From contig JAZNZB010000074.1 of assembly GCA_045594705.1 (NCBI GenBank), positions 1 to 44,966 of the forward strand: 44,966 bases of DNA, written 5' to 3'. Each line of letters starts with the position of its first letter. Within the stretch, counting starts at the first letter, position 1. Shown in pieces: positions 26,970 to 35,900 of this stretch. A program made the translations under genes and the position numbers. This stretch comes from SVQP01 sp045594705. GTDB lineage: Bacteria > Bacillota > Clostridia > Oscillospirales > CAG-272. The notes under the pieces are model-generated. The model saw only the letters and a program-made list of their open reading frames with translations, made no database searches and was not told the origin of the DNA.

Positions 26970-28583
26970 TTGCACGTGAAGAAGCGTCTTGGACTGATCG
27001 CGGGAGCTTTGCTGCTTGCGATGCTTGTAAGCTTTGTTGCCTGTGACCCCAACACCGACCAACCTACCCCCGACAGCACCGACGTTACCACCGATATCAC
27101 CACCGATCCTGCCGAGCAGACCTCGGCTGAAACCCAACCCGAATCCGAGACAGAGCCGGAAACCGAACCTGAGACGCAAGGCCCGCAGATCGAGATCACG
27201 CCCGAAAGTCCGACTGACCCGGGGCTGATCACGTTCTATGAGAACAGTGCCAACGAGCTGCTGCTTGCGCCCAAATACAGTACAGTTGAGATCGTCAAGG
27301 ACGGTGAGGACTCGGTACTCAAGATGACGACGGACGGAGAAAAGATCCGTGATCCTTACGTGACGCTGGATTACACGACCTATATGCAGCTGCTCTCGCT
27401 GGAGCCCGTAGCCTGGAACGACTGTGCCTTTGCAGTCGTTACGCTTAAGACCGAGGGGGTCAGTGCCGGCACGTTCGAGCTCAGCCTGATCACCGAGGAG
27501 GGCGGCGCATCTGTCAAGAGCAAGGGAACGGCGACGTATAACCGCTATTCCAAGGATTGGCAGACCGTGATCGTGCCGTTCTCGTTCTCCCCAAAGGAGG
27601 GCGCAAGGCTCACGGGACTCAAGATCAACTATGCAGATACCAAAACAGCGGGAGAGACCGTATATATCAAGTCGATCGCGCTGGCTGCCTCCAAGGCAGA
27701 GGTGCTGCAGCTGACAGGCAAGGAGCTGATCGTGCCGTCCTACACCACGCTGACCATTCCGGGTCTTAGCCGGGAATATACACTCCTGCAGGTGACCGAC
27801 CTGCATTCCAGCGCATACAGTACCGCTGAGGCAAAGGCGATGAACGCAGCGCGCCGCAATTATATTGCCGGCAGACGAGCTGCCTTTACCGACGGATTCA
27901 TGCTGTCCGAGGAGAGAATGCCTTATATGTTCGGCTATGCCGACGAGATCAGCGCGGATATGCTGCTTTTGACGGGCGATATCATTGATTTTCCGTCCGA
28001 GCTCAATATGTCTATGATGTACGATAACATCAAGGCACTCAAAACGCCCACGCTGTTTACGCTCGGCAATCACGACTGGTGCTTTGCCGACGATTATCTG
28101 ACGCCAAGTGCAGCCGCAACCTACATTCCCATGTTCAATCAGATGACGGTTGGCGAGCCGGCGGACGATATGTTTGTCAGATACGTGGAGTACGACGAGT
28201 TTATGATCGTTGCCGTGGACAACAGCTCGGATTACGTGACAGCCGAAACCGTGGATAAGTTCCTGGCACTTTGTGAGCGGGGTAAGCCTATCATTCTCAT
28301 GCTGCACGTGCCGCTGCACGTGGACTCCTTGGTTGACGACTCTACCAAGGTCTGGGGTAAGGATCTGGGTATGGGCGGAGACAGCGGCGTTTGCGCCTGG
28401 AGTCCCGACGTGCAAAGGTTCTACCACGCAGTCGCAGAGGATGAAAATTCTCCCGTGATCGCCGTGTTTGCAGGACACGTGCACTTCAATCACGAGGACG
28501 TGCTGCCCAACGGCGTCACGCAATACATCACCTCTACCGCCTATACGGGTGAATGCCGTGTGATCACGGTCAAAGGGGAATAA
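26970..28583 (+). CDS. lipoprotein calcineurin-like metallophosphoesterase
   Basis: The N-terminus is a lipoprotein signal ending in FVAC, followed by a Thr/Glu/Pro-rich tether (about 25-75). Then comes a beta-rich binding-type domain (about 80-240, ending ETVYIKSIAL) and a metallophosphoesterase domain (about 250-530). All metal-binding blocks are present: DLH (in VTDLHSS), GDIID, GNHDW, LHVP and GHVHF. The enzyme should act outside the membrane on a phosphoester; the substrate is unknown. The start is ambiguous: TTG 26970 has AAAGGA 8 bases upstream, while GTG 26976 gives the usual MKK signal start with a weaker AGG site. Probably co-transcribed with thrS. Confidence 0.9.
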   Translation: MHVKKRLGLIAGALLLAMLVSFVACDPNTDQPTPDSTDVTTDITTDPAEQTSAETQPESETEPETEPETQGPQIEITPESPTDPGLITFYENSANELLLAPKYSTVEIVKDGEDSVLKMTTDGEKIRDPYVTLDYTTYMQLLSLEPVAWNDCAFAVVTLKTEGVSAGTFELSLITEEGGASVKSKGTATYNRYSKDWQTVIVPFSFSPKEGARLTGLKINYADTKTAGETVYIKSIALAASKAEVLQLTGKELIVPSYTTLTIPGLSREYTLLQVTDLHSSAYSTAEAKAMNAARRNYIAGRRAAFTDGFMLSEERMPYMFGYADEISADMLLLTGDIIDFPSELNMSMMYDNIKALKTPTLFTLGNHDWCFADDYLTPSAAATYIPMFNQMTVGEPADDMFVRYVEYDEFMIVAVDNSSDYVTAETVDKFLALCERGKPIILMLHVPLHVDSLVDDSTKVWGKDLGMGGDSGVCAWSPDVQRFYHAVAEDENSPVIAVFAGHVHFNHEDVLPNGVTQYITSTAYTGECRVITVKGE

Positions 28584-28593
28584 TCAAATAAAG

Positions 28594-28623
28594 AACAGGC
28601 ACTCGCTGCTGCGAGTGCCTGTT
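28594..28623. terminator. bidirectional terminator between convergent genes
   Basis: Perfect 13-bp stem AACAGGCACTCGC / GCGAGTGCCTGTT with a 4-base loop, 10 bases after the metallophosphoesterase stop and 20 bases after the end of the convergent lipoprotein gene. Confidence 0.92.
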
Positions 28624-28643
28624 TTGCTTGTAAAAGACAGGTG

Positions 28644-30356
28644 CTATTCTACGAATTCGATCGCACCGATCACCATAAAGGTGCCGGGAAGCGTGTCGTA
28701 GGTGACGTATACGGGGCCAGTGTAATCAATACCTGTCAGATCGATCTCGAATCTTTGCACTGCCCAACCGTTCAGCGTGTAAACCGTAGAGGCAACGATC
28801 TCCTGTTCCTCGGGTGAGTTGCGCATGTGCACGTCAACGCTTGTCAGCATGATGCGGTTGCTTGGGTTTGCGTTGTAGTGATCTTGGGTTACCTGCGAGT
28901 TGTCAATGCCGTAGTAAACGTAAACCTTGCTGTACTTGGAAAGATCCACGTCCCCCACGAAAACAGCGCCCTGATGCAGCAGCGCACCTGAAGCAATGCC
29001 GGCTGCTTGGATTATCGCAGAGAGGCTGGATGTGCTTTTATCCACGATCCCCATGGAATGGCCTGAGATGACCCAATCCGCTTGGGGAACTACGTAAGCG
29101 TCATAATGGATATTTCCCAGCCTTGCATCGTAGTCAAGCGCTGCTTGCTCGGAAAGGAATGCCGCAATGTAGGCAACGTCGACCACGTTGTTTTGTCCGC
29201 CCATGAACATATCCCAGCGCAGGTAATTGATCACTCCGTCTTTCACGGCAGCTGCCTGTGAAAGGTCAAGGATCGCTACGTGCCATTTTCCGTCGTTGAT
29301 GATTTCATACCGGATATTGTCACCCTGTCCGGAAGGACCGGGGCCTGAACCGACGAAAACCTCTCCCGTTGTAGTTTCCGAGGTGGTTCTGTACTTGATC
29401 GCAACGTAGTTTGCAACGAATCCCTTTCCGTTGACCATGGGTAACAGATACCAAGGATCTCCTACCGTGCCCGTGGTAATGGTAAGATACGCGCCGGTTT
29501 CGCTCAGCTGCACATCCTCAATATCGACTGATCCGGGCAGAGAAGAGATCATATCGGCTGCCCAGAAGCTGAATACGGGCGCATTGGGATCCACTGCTTT
29601 ATCAAAGGTGAATTCTTCAATGACTTCCGTATATCCAAACGCATCGCGTCCCACGATCTCAATGACATGCTCACCCGAAAGGTCTTTGACGGGAATCTGC
29701 ACGTTGATCCTGGAAGCCGAGAGTGCCCCGAAGCTGCCTATCGCATCAAGTATGGGCTGCTCCGCCTCAATTAAAAATTTGCTGTCAAATACATATTCGC
29801 CACGGTCAATGCTGTAGCCGATCTCGCCGATCTGCTCGGTATCGAATGCTACCCACCCCCATACGCGTACGTATTCCACGTGATAGTCGTCGATCACAGC
29901 GTGCTTATTCCAGCTTGCATGATTGCCGGGGACAAAGAATTGCTGCACGTTTTGATCACCGATCCACGCATCGCACTCATCAAGGGAGAAAAACATGATG
30001 GGATCGGGGATAGGAGCGATCTCCACGGGAGGCTCTGTCGTGAAGTCCTCGGATGTGAAAGGCTCGGTCGTATCATAATCATATTCGTGGGTAACGTCCT
30101 CGGTGGGCATTTCCGTGTAGTCCACATCACCGGTGAAAAATTCATCTTGATTTGTGACCACAGCAGTTTCAATATCGGGCAGAACATCTTCAATGATGGC
30201 GTCATTTCCCCAATGATCAAGGTTGACATCAGAGGTCTCCAAGCTCGCAAGCAGCTCACCAACAAGGCCGCCAATTTTCATATCGCATGCCACCATGGGC
30301 AAGCATAAGGCCAGAATCATGCCAAAACAAACAATACGAAATAAAGATTTACTCAT
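28644..30356 (-). CDS. surface lipoprotein with modules B and A (570 aa)
   Basis: Start ATG 30356 is set by AAAGGAG upstream and a lipoprotein signal (MSKS, hydrophobic core, PMVAC, Cys24); the frame is open another 210 bases but crosses the promoter. An acidic Thr/Glu/Asp tether (about 60-120) is followed by module B (about 120-250, WGWVAFDTEQIGEIGYSID), module A (about 255-425, NYVAIKYRT and VGSGPGPSGQ) and a unique C-terminal beta domain ending GAIEFVE. The same two modules occur as A then B in the 9125-12112 lipoprotein. No catalytic motif seen; glycan or protein binding outside the cell is likely. It has its own consensus promoter. Confidence 0.87.
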   Translation of the reverse strand: MSKSLFRIVCFGMILALCLPMVACDMKIGGLVGELLASLETSDVNLDHWGNDAIIEDVLPDIETAVVTNQDEFFTGDVDYTEMPTEDVTHEYDYDTTEPFTSEDFTTEPPVEIAPIPDPIMFFSLDECDAWIGDQNVQQFFVPGNHASWNKHAVIDDYHVEYVRVWGWVAFDTEQIGEIGYSIDRGEYVFDSKFLIEAEQPILDAIGSFGALSASRINVQIPVKDLSGEHVIEIVGRDAFGYTEVIEEFTFDKAVDPNAPVFSFWAADMISSLPGSVDIEDVQLSETGAYLTITTGTVGDPWYLLPMVNGKGFVANYVAIKYRTTSETTTGEVFVGSGPGPSGQGDNIRYEIINDGKWHVAILDLSQAAAVKDGVINYLRWDMFMGGQNNVVDVAYIAAFLSEQAALDYDARLGNIHYDAYVVPQADWVISGHSMGIVDKSTSSLSAIIQAAGIASGALLHQGAVFVGDVDLSKYSKVYVYYGIDNSQVTQDHYNANPSNRIMLTSVDVHMRNSPEEQEIVASTVYTLNGWAVQRFEIDLTGIDYTGPVYVTYDTLPGTFMVIGAIEFVE

Positions 30357-30389
30357 AGTAACAAACTCCTTTCCTTGGTTTATGAGGTC

Positions 30390-30418
30390 ATTATACCATA
30401 AACTCCCTACTGTGTCAA
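30390..30418 (-). promoter_or_regulatory. consensus promoter for the 28644-30356 lipoprotein gene
   Basis: On the minus strand TTGACA (30413-30418) and TATAAT (30390-30395) are both perfect with a 17-base spacer, and TGG precedes the -10. It is 33 bases from the start codon. Confidence 0.92.
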
Positions 30419-30458
30419 TATATTTTGTGCAGTATGCGCATAAACGGGGCTGCCGTAT

Positions 30459-30660
30459 GGGGAGATACTCCAAACGGAGTCTCTCCCCGGTTCTATTCGC
30501 CTCCCAGCGAGTGATATTGCCTTTGGCAGTGATATTCGCCCCTGGCGAGTGGTATTTGCTTCGCAAGTTTCATGGCGAATAGAATATCACTGAAGCCGCA
30601 AGGCTTCAATATCACGATTGCGAAAGCAATCATATCACTCCGACGCAGTCGGAATATCAC
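30459..30660. repeat. array of mini-hairpins joined by a conserved GTGATATT/AATATCAC linker
   Basis: A non-coding element. It opens with a 13-bp-arm hairpin (30459-30471 / 30476-30488, one mismatch). Then an 11-bp inverted repeat TTCTATTCGCC (30491-30501) pairs with 30574-30584. The left part carries GTGATATT at 30511 and 30529 and GTGGTATT at 30549. The right part carries the reverse complement (A)ATATCAC at 30583, 30608, 30632 and 30653. Between linkers sit different small hairpins: GCC/GGC, CGCC/GGCG, TTGC/GCAA, TGAAGCC/GGCTTCA (GCAA loop), GATTGC/GCAATC (GAAA loop), TCCGAC/GTCGGA. The linker is conserved while the stems vary. Confidence 0.8.
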
Positions 30661-30670
30661 TCATATAATC

Positions 30671-30717
30671 AAAAGAGAGAGCTTTGCGAAATATTTTTTC
30701 GCATGACTCTCTCTTTT
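30671..30717. terminator. nested terminator hairpin downstream of the acyltransferase gene
   Basis: Outer stem AAAAGAGAGAG / CTCTCTCTTTT (30671-30681 and 30707-30717) encloses TGCGAAA / TTTCGCA (30685-30691 and 30697-30703). It has T runs on both strands and lies 40 bases past the stop of the minus-strand gene starting at 31434. Confidence 0.8.
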
Positions 30718-30756
30718 TTTCGCTAATTCATCAGCCCCATGAAGCAGCCCTGTTCC

Positions 30757-31434
30757 TTATTGCTTGTTTACGGTCTTGCTCTCGCTTTTGACAATGTGCC
30801 CCTCGGGGATCACGCCGCGCACGCGTACAAGCGGATAGACCGTGCTGTGCTTGCCGATCACCGTGCCGGGGCAGAGCACAGCGCCACAGCCTACCTCGAC
30901 AAAGTCGCCAAGCATTGCGCCCACCTTTTTGCGTCCCGTGTCAAGATCAAAGCCCTCGCCCTTGACGTGCACGTCCGACTTGTCGCTTTTGACGTTGCTT
31001 GTCACTGCTCCCGCACCAAGGTGAGCCTTGTAGCCAAGGATTGAGTCGCCCACGTAGTTGTAGTGCGGCACCTGTACCGCGTCAAACAGAATGCAGTTTT
31101 TGAGCTCGGTGGAGTTACCGACAACCGCACCCGCACCGATGATGGCATTGCCGCGCACGAATGCGCAATGGCGGATCTGTGCCTGCTCGCAAACGATGCA
31201 AGGCCCCTCGATATGCGCACTCGGAGCGATCTTTGCGCTTTTGGCAATATAGACGTCGTTGCCAAGATCCTCGAAAATGCTTGGATCAAGCTCGGGGCCG
31301 ACCGTACGGATAAAGGCCTCAATTTCGCTCAATGCCTCCCACGGGTAATCGAATTTTTGCAAGAGCGTGGCAGCGATCGTATGCTCAAAACTAAACAAAA
31401 AATTGGAAAATAAACAAGAAATATGACTATTCAT
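30757..31434 (-). CDS. left-handed beta-helix acyltransferase, GlmU C-terminal domain-like
   Basis: About 225 aa. After a short N-terminal helix region, residues about 60-215 carry hexapeptide repeats of the left-handed beta-helix type (for example VYIAKSAKIAPSAHIEG, AIIGAGAVVGN, VGDSILGYKAHLGAGA) and the GlmU-like segment GRKKVGAMLGDFVEVGCGAVLCPGTVIG. This matches the acetyltransferase half of GlmU (glucosamine-1-phosphate N-acetylation) with no uridylyltransferase half. ATG 31434 is preceded by AAGGAG inside the end of glmM; the two genes overlap by 8 bases, implying coupled translation and a joint role after GlmM in UDP-GlcNAc synthesis. Substrate is inferred. Confidence 0.85.
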   Translation of the reverse strand: MNSHISCLFSNFLFSFEHTIAATLLQKFDYPWEALSEIEAFIRTVGPELDPSIFEDLGNDVYIAKSAKIAPSAHIEGPCIVCEQAQIRHCAFVRGNAIIGAGAVVGNSTELKNCILFDAVQVPHYNYVGDSILGYKAHLGAGAVTSNVKSDKSDVHVKGEGFDLDTGRKKVGAMLGDFVEVGCGAVLCPGTVIGKHSTVYPLVRVRGVIPEGHIVKSESKTVNKQ

Positions 31435-32773
31435 GCAATCCAAGCTCCTTAATTCGTGAAATCACGACTTCTGCATACCGCTCGCAGGTCTCTTGTGTGT
31501 CTGCCTCCACCATAACGCGCACGACCGGCTCTGTGCCGCTTTTGCGCAAGAGAATGCGTCCGTGCGCCAATTCGCGTTCGGAAAGGGAAGTGATCAGCTT
31601 TGAAATCTCGGGATTCCCCATGACCTTTTTCTTGTCCTTTACGTGCAGGTTTTTGGTTACCTGCGGCAGCATCTGCACGCTTGATGCCAGCTTTGAGAGA
31701 GAGGTCTTTTTTTGAAGCATTGTCTCGGTCAGCATGATGGCGGTCAGAATACCGTCACCTGTGGTGGCATATTTGGAAAGAATCACGTGCCCCGATTGCT
31801 CAGCACCGATGCAATAGCCGTTTTTGGCCATACTTTCCCACAAAAATCTGTCACCCACCGGCGTGACGTCGCAATCGATCTCCGCAGCCTTCAGCGCGCG
31901 GAACAGCCCGAGATTGGACATGACGGTGGCTACGGCCGTGCTGTGCGCCAGCATGCCTTGCTCCTTGAGAGATTTGGCCAGGATATACAGAATGTGATCT
32001 CCGTTGACCACCTCACCGCGTTCGTCCACGGCAAGGCAGCGGTCAGCGTCACCGTCAAAGGCAAAGCCTATATCCAGCCCCGTACGCCGCACGTGATCAC
32101 AAAGCCGCTCGATGTGGGTAGAGCCGTAGCCCTTGTTGATATTGGTGCCGTCGGGAGAAGCTCCGATCAAGCTGACGCGTGCACCCAAGGCCTCAAAGAC
32201 GGCGGGTGCGATCATCCAAGAGGCACCGTTTGCACAATCAAGGCCGATGCGTAATGCTTTGAAGGAATTGGTCGCCAAAGAGATCAGATATCCCGTATAT
32301 CGGTTTCTGCCTGCGCTGTAGTCCACGATGCGTCCGATCTGCCCGTCGCATGCAAAGGGTGGATCGGGGATCTTACCATCCAGATATTCCTCCACTCGCT
32401 CAAGCGTTGCGTCGTCCATTTTCTCTCCGCCCGCGTCCAAAAGCTTGATTCCATTGTCAAAAAAGGGATTATGGCTTGCCGAGATCATGACACCGCAGTC
32501 AAATTCGCCCTGCCGTACAGCAAACGAGACCCCGGGCGTGGGGATGACGTGCAGCATATAGGCATCTGCGCCCGAGGCGGTCAGACCGGCTGCCACCGCG
32601 TATTCAAAGCAGTAGCTGGAAAGTCGGGTATCCTTCCCGATCACCACGCGTGGCTTTGCGTCGGCTTTCCTGTAATACCACCCCAAAAATCGCCCGATCT
32701 GATAGGCGTGATCCGCATTCAGCACAGCCCCCGCCTTGCCGCGAAAGCCGTCCGTTCCGAAATATTTTGGCAT
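31427..32773 (-). CDS. glmM: phosphoglucosamine mutase
   Basis: Converts glucosamine-6-phosphate to glucosamine-1-phosphate for cell-wall UDP-GlcNAc. 448 aa from ATG 32773 (AAAGGAAG upstream), exactly the usual length. Seen: N-terminal YFGTDGFRG; active-site serine loop ISASHNPFFDNG (phospho-Ser100); metal loop FDGDADRCLAVD; GAEQSGHVI sugar-binding loop; and RKSGTEPVVRVMVE phosphate loop. No convincing -35/-10 pair was found upstream. Overlaps the GlmU-C-like gene downstream by 8 bases. Confidence 0.96.
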   Translation of the reverse strand: MPKYFGTDGFRGKAGAVLNADHAYQIGRFLGWYYRKADAKPRVVIGKDTRLSSYCFEYAVAAGLTASGADAYMLHVIPTPGVSFAVRQGEFDCGVMISASHNPFFDNGIKLLDAGGEKMDDATLERVEEYLDGKIPDPPFACDGQIGRIVDYSAGRNRYTGYLISLATNSFKALRIGLDCANGASWMIAPAVFEALGARVSLIGASPDGTNINKGYGSTHIERLCDHVRRTGLDIGFAFDGDADRCLAVDERGEVVNGDHILYILAKSLKEQGMLAHSTAVATVMSNLGLFRALKAAEIDCDVTPVGDRFLWESMAKNGYCIGAEQSGHVILSKYATTGDGILTAIMLTETMLQKKTSLSKLASSVQMLPQVTKNLHVKDKKKVMGNPEISKLITSLSERELAHGRILLRKSGTEPVVRVMVEADTQETCERYAEVVISRIKELGLHE

Positions 32774-32927
32774 ACTGTTGCTTCCTTTCAAAAAAAGAAT
32801 TCAATACAGTATATTCCAAAATTTCTCTCGCTCTATCTGCAAAAGCAAAAAAAGTTGCTGACCGATACGCAAACTTGCTAAAATCCATGGCCAAAACTTG
32901 TCCAAATTGCTTAATTTTTCAAAGCTC

Positions 32928-32956
32928 TTGAAAACAGCGTACCTTTTTGGTATAAT
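32928..32956 (+). promoter_or_regulatory. promoter for the GH106-like gene
   Basis: TTGAAA (32928-32933), 17-base spacer, perfect TATAAT (32951-32956), 29 bases before the ATG. Confidence 0.82.
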
Positions 32957-32985
32957 AAATCAAACACATAGTACGGAGGTGTACC

Positions 32986-35900
32986 ATGAGCAAAAAGGAA
33001 TTATTTGGCACGTTTGCTTCTCCCGGCGCAGAATGGCGCGGAAAGCCCTTCTGGTCCTGGAACGGTGAGCTGAGAGAAGAGGAGCTTGTCAGACAAGTCG
33101 AGGTCATGAAAGAGATGGGCCTCGGCGGATATTTCATGCACTCGCGTGCGGGTCTGATCACCGAATATCTGGGAGACGAATGGTTTGATCTGATCAACGC
33201 GGTTGCGGATGCGGGCGAGAAGATGGGCATGGAGTCCTGGCTGTACGACGAGGACCGTTGGCCGTCCGGTTCTGCGGGCGGTAAGGTCACTGTCGACGAG
33301 CAGTACCGCAAAAAGTCTTTGTTTGTATTTGAGACCGAGCCCGAGAAGCTGGCGTGGGATGACCAAAGCATCGCACTTTACGTCGCAAAGGTGGACGGCA
33401 TCAACGTATATGCATACGAGGAGATCGATACGACAGATCTGGCATGTCCCAATTGCATGAGCCGTGCCGTCAAATCCGCGATTGACAGACTTGCACCCTC
33501 GGCAGAGGATAAGCCGGGCGAGTGGAAGACGCTGCGCTTTGCCATCGTGCCGGATGTGCCCAACTCCAACTACAACGGCACCACCTATATCGACACCATG
33601 TCGTATAAGGCGGTTTATAAGTTCATTGACATGACGCACGAGGAGTACAAGCGCCGCTGCGGCGACCGCATCGGTACTTCGATCAAGGGCATTTTCACCG
33701 ATGAACCCCATCGCGGACACTGCTTTGACAATTACCGCAATCACGACGGCGTCATTTCCTGCGCAATGGCCTGGACGGACGATATTTTCGATGAGTTTTG
33801 CAAGAGATACGGCTACGACGCGCGCCCCATCCTGCCCGAGCTGTTTTACAGATACGAGGGCAAGCAGGTTTCCCCCGTCAAGCTGCATTATATTGACCTT
33901 GCCAACAACCTGTTTATCGAACGCTTTGCTATGCCCATCAATCAGTGGTGTAAGGCGAACGGCATCGAGTTTACGGGCCACGTGCTGCACGAGGATTCCT
34001 TGATGAATCAGACCGTGCCCAACGGCTCGCTCATGCGCTTTTACGAGCATATGGGCTATCCCGGCGTGGACTGCCTGACCGAGCATAACCGCTGCTATTG
34101 GATCGTCAAGCAGCTTTCCTCGGCTGCGCGTCAGCTGGATAAGAAGTGGCTGCTGTCCGAGCTGTACGGCTGTACCGGCTGGCAGTTTGATTTCAAGGCG
34201 CACAAGGCGGTCGGCGACTGGCAGGCGTTGTTCGGTATCAATCTGCGCTGCCAGCACCTTTCCTGGTATACCATGGAAGGGGAGAGCAAGCGCGACTATC
34301 CCGCATCCATCCTGCACCAGTCTCCCTGGTATAAGGATTACGCCACCGTCGAGGATTACTTTGCCCGCATGGGCGTCATTCTGGCGGCGGGCAAGCCCGA
34401 TTGCGACGTTCTGGTGCTCAATCCCATTGAATCTCTTTGGTGTCAAGCGTACCTTGGCTGGGCACAGTGGATCAGTAACGTTTCGCCCGACGTTGCTCCC
34501 TACGAGCAGAGATATGCGCAGCTGTTCCATATGCTGACCGACAATCAAATCGACTTTGACTACGGCGAGGAGCAGATCATGCGCGACAAGTGGTCGCTGA
34601 CGACCGACGCTGACGGCAAGGCACTGCTCAGGATCGGCAGCGCGACCTACAAGACCGTGCTGGTGACCAATATGCTGACCATCCGTCCTTCTACGCTTGC
34701 CATTCTGAAGGCATTCAAGGACGCGGGCGGCGAGGTCATTTTCGCAGGCGACGTACCCGCTTACGTGGACGCGGTTGCCTCTGATGCTCCCGCAGCACTG
34801 GCCGCAGAGTGCAAGCAGATCGGCTTTGATGAGAGTGCGATCGTGGCTGCCGTCAGAGCGACTGCCGAGTGCTATGCAAGCGTGGTCGATTCCGACGGCA
34901 AGACCGAAAAGGCCGTATTCGTACAGGTCAGACGCGACGTGGACGGTGAGGGCAGCGTAGCGGCTGTCGTGCTTAACACCGACCGTGAATGTGCGCGCAG
35001 AGGTCTGACCTTGCGCCTCGCAGTTCCCGCGGGCATGAGCGTTGAGGAATGGGATCTGGAGAGCGGAAAGCGTTATAACGTAAAGGTAAACTGGAAGAAT
35101 GGCATTGCCGAGATCGGCTTTGATCTTTACGCTGCCGGCACGCGTTGCTTTGTGCTGACCAAGACACGCGAGCAGCTGCCCGCGCAGTCCGCGTATGCTG
35201 TCAAGCAAGCCCTGGAGATCACCGAGGCAGAGTTTGTTCCCGTGCTTGACGAGCAAAACGTCTGCGTGCTGGACTATTGCCGCTGGAGATGGGCGGACGG
35301 CGAATGGAGCGAGAGCGCAGAGGCTCTGCGAATTGACCAAAGAGTGCGCGATGCAGTCGGCATCGAGCGTCGCGGCGGTGAGATGCTGCAGCCATGGTTT
35401 GCAAAGCTGCATCATAAGCAGAAATACGGCGAGATCGAGCTGGAATACGAGTTCTATATCGACCAAATGCCCGCAGGGCAGGTGGTCTTGGCGGGCGAGA
35501 GACCCGAGACCAATGCTTACGCGATCAACGGCGTGGCACTGGAGAACAAGGATATCAATGACTTCTGGGTAGACGACTGCTTCAAGAAGATGTACGTGCC
35601 CGAGGGTGCGCTCAAGCTTGGCCGCAATGTCGTGACCGTCAAGGTCAACTTCATGCGCACCACCAATATCGAGGCCATTTATCTGGTCGGTGATTTTGGC
35701 GTGGCACTGTCCGAGACCAATAAGCGCACGCTGGTAGCCGCTCCCGAGAGAGTCGGCCTTGGAAATTACGCAAATTATGCCATGCCGTTCTATACGGGCA
35801 GCATGACATACCGCATCCTGCCCGAGATGTACGCAGGACTTTCGCTCGAGGAGGGCGACCGCGTCATGCTTTCCGCCAAGTTTACGGGCGGCTGCTTCAA

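Noticed and set aside
25341..28523. 1060-codon minus-strand frame opposite thrS and the metallophosphoesterase gene
   Set aside because: It spans two real genes and their intergenic gap, has no RBS or domain, and is explained by GC-rich third positions.
30491..30660. Hairpin array considered as a CRISPR or integron attC cluster
   Set aside because: The linker is only 8 bases and reverses orientation mid-element; stems are short, and no integrase or cas gene is present.
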